This document shows, one piece after another, positions 6,268 to 9,516 of a stretch of DNA of 9,516 bases; the stretch's first letter is position 1; every line of letters starts with the position of its first letter. Below the pieces are notes generated by a model. That model had not been told where the DNA came from, searched no databases, and saw only the letters and a list, made by a program, of their open reading frames with translations. Location of the stretch: positions 1-9,516 of the forward strand of contig DATKPK010000240.1 in NCBI GenBank assembly GCA_035524095.1. The letters are read 5' to 3'. A program made the translations under genes and the position numbers. Source of the stretch: DATJUF01 sp035524095 (GTDB lineage: Bacteria > Desulfobacterota > Binatia > Binatales > Binataceae).

Positions 6268-6333
6268 GATTGCCTTTAACGGAAACCCCTGGCTTCAACA
6301 AAAAATAATTTCGCTCGAAGGAAAAAGCCGTAC

Positions 6334-7449
6334 ATGATTATCGGCGTCCCGACTGAAATCAAACCCGATGAGCGCCGCGTCGCGGTGACTCCCGCTGGCG
6401 TTGGTGCGCTCCGCCATCATGGCCATACGGTACTAGTTCAGCGCGGCGCCGGGCTTGGCAGCGGACTCAGCGATCGTGCCTATCGCGCCGCCGGTGCGCG
6501 CATCATCGACTCGGCCGCTACTGTCTGGCAGCGCGCCTCGATGGTGCTCAAAGTCAAAGAGCCGCAGCCGTCCGAGTATCGTTACCTGCGGCCTGGATTG
6601 TTGCTCTTTACCTATCTGCATCTTGCCGCCGAACCGCGCCTCGCGCGCGAATTAATCCGCCAGCGGGTCAGTGCGCTCGGTTACGAAACCGTACAGGTCG
6701 AGGACGGCAGCCTTCCGCTGCTCGCGCCGATGAGCGAAGTTGCCGGGCGGCTTGCGATTCAAGTCGGTGGATGGTGCCTGCAGGCACAGAACGGCGGCGC
6801 GGGCGTCCTTCTCAGCGGCGCTCCGGGCGTGCGTCCTGCCAGGGTACTGATCATCGGTGGCGGGATCGCGGGCTTCAATGCCTGCCGGGTCGCCGCTGGC
6901 TTCGGCGCCGAAGTGACTATTCTCGACGTCAATCCAGTGCGCCTGCGCTACCTCAGTGATCTGTTGAGCGGCCAAGCAATCACTGTGATGTCGAATCGCG
7001 CAACGATTGAAGAGGAGATGCGGCTGGCAGACCTCGTTGTCGGTACGGTGCTGGTGCCGGGTGCGCGTGCGCCACGCCTGATCACGGCGCGGATGGTCGC
7101 CAACATGAAGCCCGGCGCAGCTCTGGTTGACATATCGATTGATCAAGGTGGCATCTCTGAGACCTCGCGTCCAACTACTCATGCGCGCCCAATTTATATC
7201 AAGAACGGCGTCGTCCATTACTGCGTCACCAATATGCCGGGTGTGGTCCCACATACGTCCACGTATGCGCTAACCAATGCGACGCTTTCCTATGCGCTCG
7301 AAATCGCTGATGAGGGGTTACTGGAAGCCGGTGCGCATAATCCAGCTCTGCGTCACGGCCTCAATACTTACGACGGCAAAATAGTTCATCCCGCGGTCGC
7401 GGCGGCATTACATATGAAGCCACACTCTCCCTGGGACACTATGAGTTAG
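6334..7449 (+). CDS. ald: Alanine dehydrogenase
   Basis: Catalyses reversible NAD-dependent deamination of L-alanine to pyruvate and ammonia; some family members also aminate glyoxylate to glycine. The 371 residues match the usual length. Active-site residues fall at the numbering known for the Mycobacterium tuberculosis enzyme: R15 in ERRVAVTP, K75 in LKVKEPQ, H96 in YLHLAAE and D270 in DISIDQGG. The NAD-binding Rossmann loop is IIGGGIAG (173-180), with D198 in ILDVN to hold the ribose. ETVQ (118-121), LLAPMSEVAGRLA (129-141) and STYALTNAT (309-317) are family signatures. The ATG follows AAGGA at 6318-6322 with an 11-nt spacing, slightly long. Cytoplasmic, no signal peptide. It is divergent from gcvH and convergent with the lipoprotein gene. 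Confidence 0.97.
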   Translation: MIIGVPTEIKPDERRVAVTPAGVGALRHHGHTVLVQRGAGLGSGLSDRAYRAAGARIIDSAATVWQRASMVLKVKEPQPSEYRYLRPGLLLFTYLHLAAEPRLARELIRQRVSALGYETVQVEDGSLPLLAPMSEVAGRLAIQVGGWCLQAQNGGAGVLLSGAPGVRPARVLIIGGGIAGFNACRVAAGFGAEVTILDVNPVRLRYLSDLLSGQAITVMSNRATIEEEMRLADLVVGTVLVPGARAPRLITARMVANMKPGAALVDISIDQGGISETSRPTTHARPIYIKNGVVHYCVTNMPGVVPHTSTYALTNATLSYALEIADEGLLEAGAHNPALRHGLNTYDGKIVHPAVAAALHMKPHSPWDTMS

Positions 7450-7506
7450 CTAGTCACTATTGACCTTAGGCGGCTGCGAAAGGACACCGTCAAAGGGGCT
7501 AAGTAA

Positions 7507-8277
7507 CTATTTGCCTTGAAGAACAGGTTCAATAGTCAGTTTGGAATAGAGATTGTTGATGGAGGCTTGGCAGCCTTCACTGGCGATATCCTGCGCTCGC
7601 ACCCAGCGTGCCTTGTTCGACAGGAAGTTCGGCAAGTCAAAGATATTTTCGGTCAGCGCCTTCTGTTCTTTCGCGAACTTCGCCGACCAGACCACTTGCT
7701 TGCTGTTCTCATCGACGAAACTCAGGGAGAAGGCCACGGCAGCCGGCGTCTGGGCGGCGTATTCATAGCCCACGCGCTCGCGATAACGATTGACCGTACC
7801 GTAGAGTACGCCATCAGCCGCCACCTTTTGGCCGAGTGCGAGTGCGTTCTGATCCATGTTATCGACCGTGGTCGGCGGCAATTGCTGCATCGCGTCTTCG
7901 ACGTCGTCCTGAGGCACGACTTCCCATCCGCCGGTGACACTGGCCTTGGCATAGAGTTCGGCGGTAACGGCCCCTGCGGCGTCATCCGGCAACGTCTTAT
8001 CGATCTGATCGGGCGAATCGATCAGGGGCATGACGGCGATCTTATGGATTACCACTTCTCTGATAGAGCGCACCGAGTGGACCGTCAGGCCGCTCTCGCT
8101 GCCAAATGAGGCGCTCGAGATCTCGCCGAGTGTGCTCGAAACCTTATCGCCGAACAGATTGTTCTGCGATTGTGTGCACGCGGTCATCCACGCCAGCATT
8201 GTGAGTGTAGCGATTAGTAACGCGGCAGGCGCAACCAATACCCGTATCACCGCCGGACCGATCCACCGCAGCCTCAC
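7507..8277 (-). CDS. Putative outer-membrane lipoprotein, LpoB/CsgG-like fold suspected
   Basis: Exact function unknown. The 256-residue protein has a basic start (MRLRW), a hydrophobic stretch at about 8-31 and a lipobox-like end WMTAC with Cys34 as the likely lipidated residue. This predicts export and anchoring; residue 35 is Thr, not Asp, so outer-membrane sorting is possible. The mature part has strand HKIAVMPLID (78-87), AAGAVTAELY (100-109), GWEVVPQDDVEDAM (117-130) and LGQKVAADGVLYGTVNRY (148-165). This order resembles the alpha/beta domain shared by LpoB, CsgG and GNA1162-type lipoproteins. That similarity is my pattern judgement, not a search result. The C-terminal FDLPNFLSNKARWVRAQDIA segment is distinctive. 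Start is GTG, overlapping the aspS stop by four bases (GTGA), with AAGGTG upstream, so it is probably translated with aspS. Confidence 0.75.
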   Translation of the reverse strand: MRLRWIGPAVIRVLVAPAALLIATLTMLAWMTACTQSQNNLFGDKVSSTLGEISSASFGSESGLTVHSVRSIREVVIHKIAVMPLIDSPDQIDKTLPDDAAGAVTAELYAKASVTGGWEVVPQDDVEDAMQQLPPTTVDNMDQNALALGQKVAADGVLYGTVNRYRERVGYEYAAQTPAAVAFSLSFVDENSKQVVWSAKFAKEQKALTENIFDLPNFLSNKARWVRAQDIASEGCQASINNLYSKLTIEPVLQGK

Positions 8278-9516
8278 GAAATCACCTTGATCGCGAGTTC
8301 ACGCAACTGCCGCTCGTCAATTTCCGAGGGCGCGCCACTCATCGGATCGACTGCCTTCTGCGTCTTTGGGAAAGCCATCACGTCGCGTAACGAATCAGTC
8401 CCGCAGACCATCATCGCGAGCCGATCGACCCCGAATGCAATCCCGCCATGCGGCGGTGCGCCATAGCTAAGAGCATCTAACAGGAAGCCGAACTTGCTGG
8501 CCGCCTCCGCACGTGAAATACCCAGTAGTTCAAATGCCCGTAGTTGCATTTCCGCGTTATGGATACGGATCGATCCACCGCCCATCTCCTGACCGTTCAG
8601 CACCATATCGTAAGCGAGGGCGCGCACCTTCAGTGGGTCAGTTGCCAGCAAGCCCACGTCCTCCGGATGGGGCGCGGTAAACGGATGATGGACCGCGACC
8701 AGCCGCTTCTCCTCTTCGCTGTATTCGAACATCGGAAAATCGACGACCCACAAGAAGCGCAAGGAATCGGTCTCGCGCAAATTGAAACGAGTGCCGAGTT
8801 GCAATCGCAAATCACCCATGACGGAGCGCACCTTTGCGCGCGGACCGGCAACGAACAGCAAGGTGTCGCCAGTCTGGACTCCTGCCGCTACGTTGACGCG
8901 GTTACGTTCATCATCGCTGACGAATTTGGCGATTGGCCCTTGCCATCCGCTGTCGAGAACCTTGACCCAGGCCAGCCCCAGAGTATGCGTCGTACGCAAC
9001 ATTTCGGCCATTTCGTCGAGTTCGCGCCGCGATAATTGATGCGCTCCCCGAAGTGCTAACGCATAAATCGCCTCGCCGCGCGCGATCACGTCGGAGAAGA
9101 TCTTGAACGCGGTGCCGGCGAAGGCGGCGGTCAGATTCTTGATTTCGAGGCCGAAACGCAGGTCGGGCTTATCCGATCCGAACCGCTCCGCCGCTTCTTC
9201 ATATGCGATCCGCGGAAACGGCAACTCGATTTGCATGCCGAGCGCATATTCGTAAATCGACGCCATCATTCCTTCGGCCATCGCCATGATGTCGTCGGGA
9301 CGCGGCCCGGTCATCTCGATATCGATCTGGCTGAACTCTGGCTGCCGATTCGCCCGCAAATCCTCGTCGCGGAAGCAACGCGCTATTTGGTAGTAACGGT
9401 CGAAGCCGCCGACCATCAGGATTTGTTTCAGGAGCTGGGGCGATTGGGGCAAAGCATAGAAGCGCCCGGGATTCACGCGGCTCGGAACTAGATAGTCGCG
9501 AGCACCCTCGGGCGTG
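8274..9516 (-). CDS. aspS: Aspartyl-tRNA synthetase, C-terminal 413 residues (5' end outside window)
   Basis: Charges tRNA-Asp with aspartate. The frame is open from the window edge (first full codon 9515-9513) to the TGA at 8276-8274. Class II catalytic motifs are clear: TPEGARDYLVPSR and FYALPQSPQLLKQ near the start, motif 2 in CFRDEDLRANRQPEFSQIDIE, and motif 3 in GGIAFGVDRLAMM near the end. The middle holds the bacterial-type GAD insertion region, and HHPFTAPHPED is present. Compared with the bacterial enzyme of about 590 residues, roughly 170 N-terminal residues, the OB-fold anticodon domain, are missing only because the window ends. Without that domain one cannot say whether it also charges tRNA-Asn. 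It probably forms an operon with the lipoprotein gene. Confidence 0.97.
   Translation of the reverse strand, partial: TPEGARDYLVPSRVNPGRFYALPQSPQLLKQILMVGGFDRYYQIARCFRDEDLRANRQPEFSQIDIEMTGPRPDDIMAMAEGMMASIYEYALGMQIELPFPRIAYEEAAERFGSDKPDLRFGLEIKNLTAAFAGTAFKIFSDVIARGEAIYALALRGAHQLSRRELDEMAEMLRTTHTLGLAWVKVLDSGWQGPIAKFVSDDERNRVNVAAGVQTGDTLLFVAGPRAKVRSVMGDLRLQLGTRFNLRETDSLRFLWVVDFPMFEYSEEEKRLVAVHHPFTAPHPEDVGLLATDPLKVRALAYDMVLNGQEMGGGSIRIHNAEMQLRAFELLGISRAEAASKFGFLLDALSYGAPPHGGIAFGVDRLAMMVCGTDSLRDVMAFPKTQKAVDPMSGAPSEIDERQLRELAIKVIS

Larger units (their letters stand above)
6009..6333. other. Divergent regulatory region between gcvH and ald
   Basis: These 325 bp hold no convincing gene; the short open frames have no recognisable content and overlap the start of gcvH. 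The region should contain promoters for both flanking genes. Visible elements are a leader hairpin next to gcvH (6030-6044), a possible gcvH promoter (6125-6153), a palindrome inside a 7-bp direct repeat (6223-6243), and an inverted repeat GGTCAA-N8-TTGACC (6248-6267). The A-rich stretch at 6300-6309 followed by AAGGA (6318-6322) forms the ald leader. No glycine riboswitch consensus was recognised on either strand. Confidence 0.6.

Noticed and set aside
6652..7254. 200-residue minus-strand open frame
   Set aside because: Antisense to ald, which is unmistakable; no recognisable domain.
7450..7506. Terminator between convergent ald and lipoprotein genes
   Set aside because: Only short, bulged stems such as GTCA-N4-TGAC are visible, with no T-tract on either strand.

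Overview
The window is an ordinary, dense stretch of bacterial chromosome with moderately high GC content. It carries two partial and six complete protein genes plus one tRNA, and most neighbouring genes are on opposite strands. A Gram-negative organism is suggested by a WaaG/RfaG-like lipopolysaccharide-core type glycosyltransferase, by an MJ0042 zinc-ribbon/DUF3426 membrane protein of a kind common in Proteobacteria and related phyla, and by a lipoprotein with a LpoB/CsgG-like pattern. The combination would fit a deltaproteobacteria-like (Desulfobacterota, Myxococcota, Binatota or similar) lineage, but that placement is inference and no single gene proves it.

Layout. At 1-1542 (minus) is the N-terminal 514 residues of valyl-tRNA synthetase, cut by the window edge. 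A tRNA-Leu(CAG) gene lies just upstream of it on the same strand (1651-1736). A family 2 glycosyltransferase (1861-2778, plus) converges on a family 4, WaaG-like glycosyltransferase (2804-3928, minus). A 231-bp divergent intergenic region follows, with hairpins and an imperfect direct repeat. Next is a zinc-ribbon/DUF3426 single-pass membrane protein (4160-5614, plus), which ends 4 bp from the end of gcvH (5619-6008, minus). A 325-bp divergent promoter region with several dyads separates gcvH from alanine dehydrogenase, ald (6334-7449, plus). Last is a minus-strand operon: aspS, missing its N-terminus at the right edge, followed by a lipoprotein gene (7507-8277) that overlaps the aspS stop in a GTGA junction.

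How the genes relate. The window is bounded by two aminoacyl-tRNA synthetase genes and includes one tRNA, so translation is one theme. The two glycosyltransferases, the DUF3426 protein and the lipoprotein point to the cell envelope. gcvH and ald are divergently transcribed and both touch glycine/alanine/glyoxylate nitrogen metabolism, so their shared regulatory region is the most plausible regulatory link in the window. I saw no mobile element, CRISPR array, phage gene or defence system. The findings are moderate-interest regulatory and context observations, not a new system.
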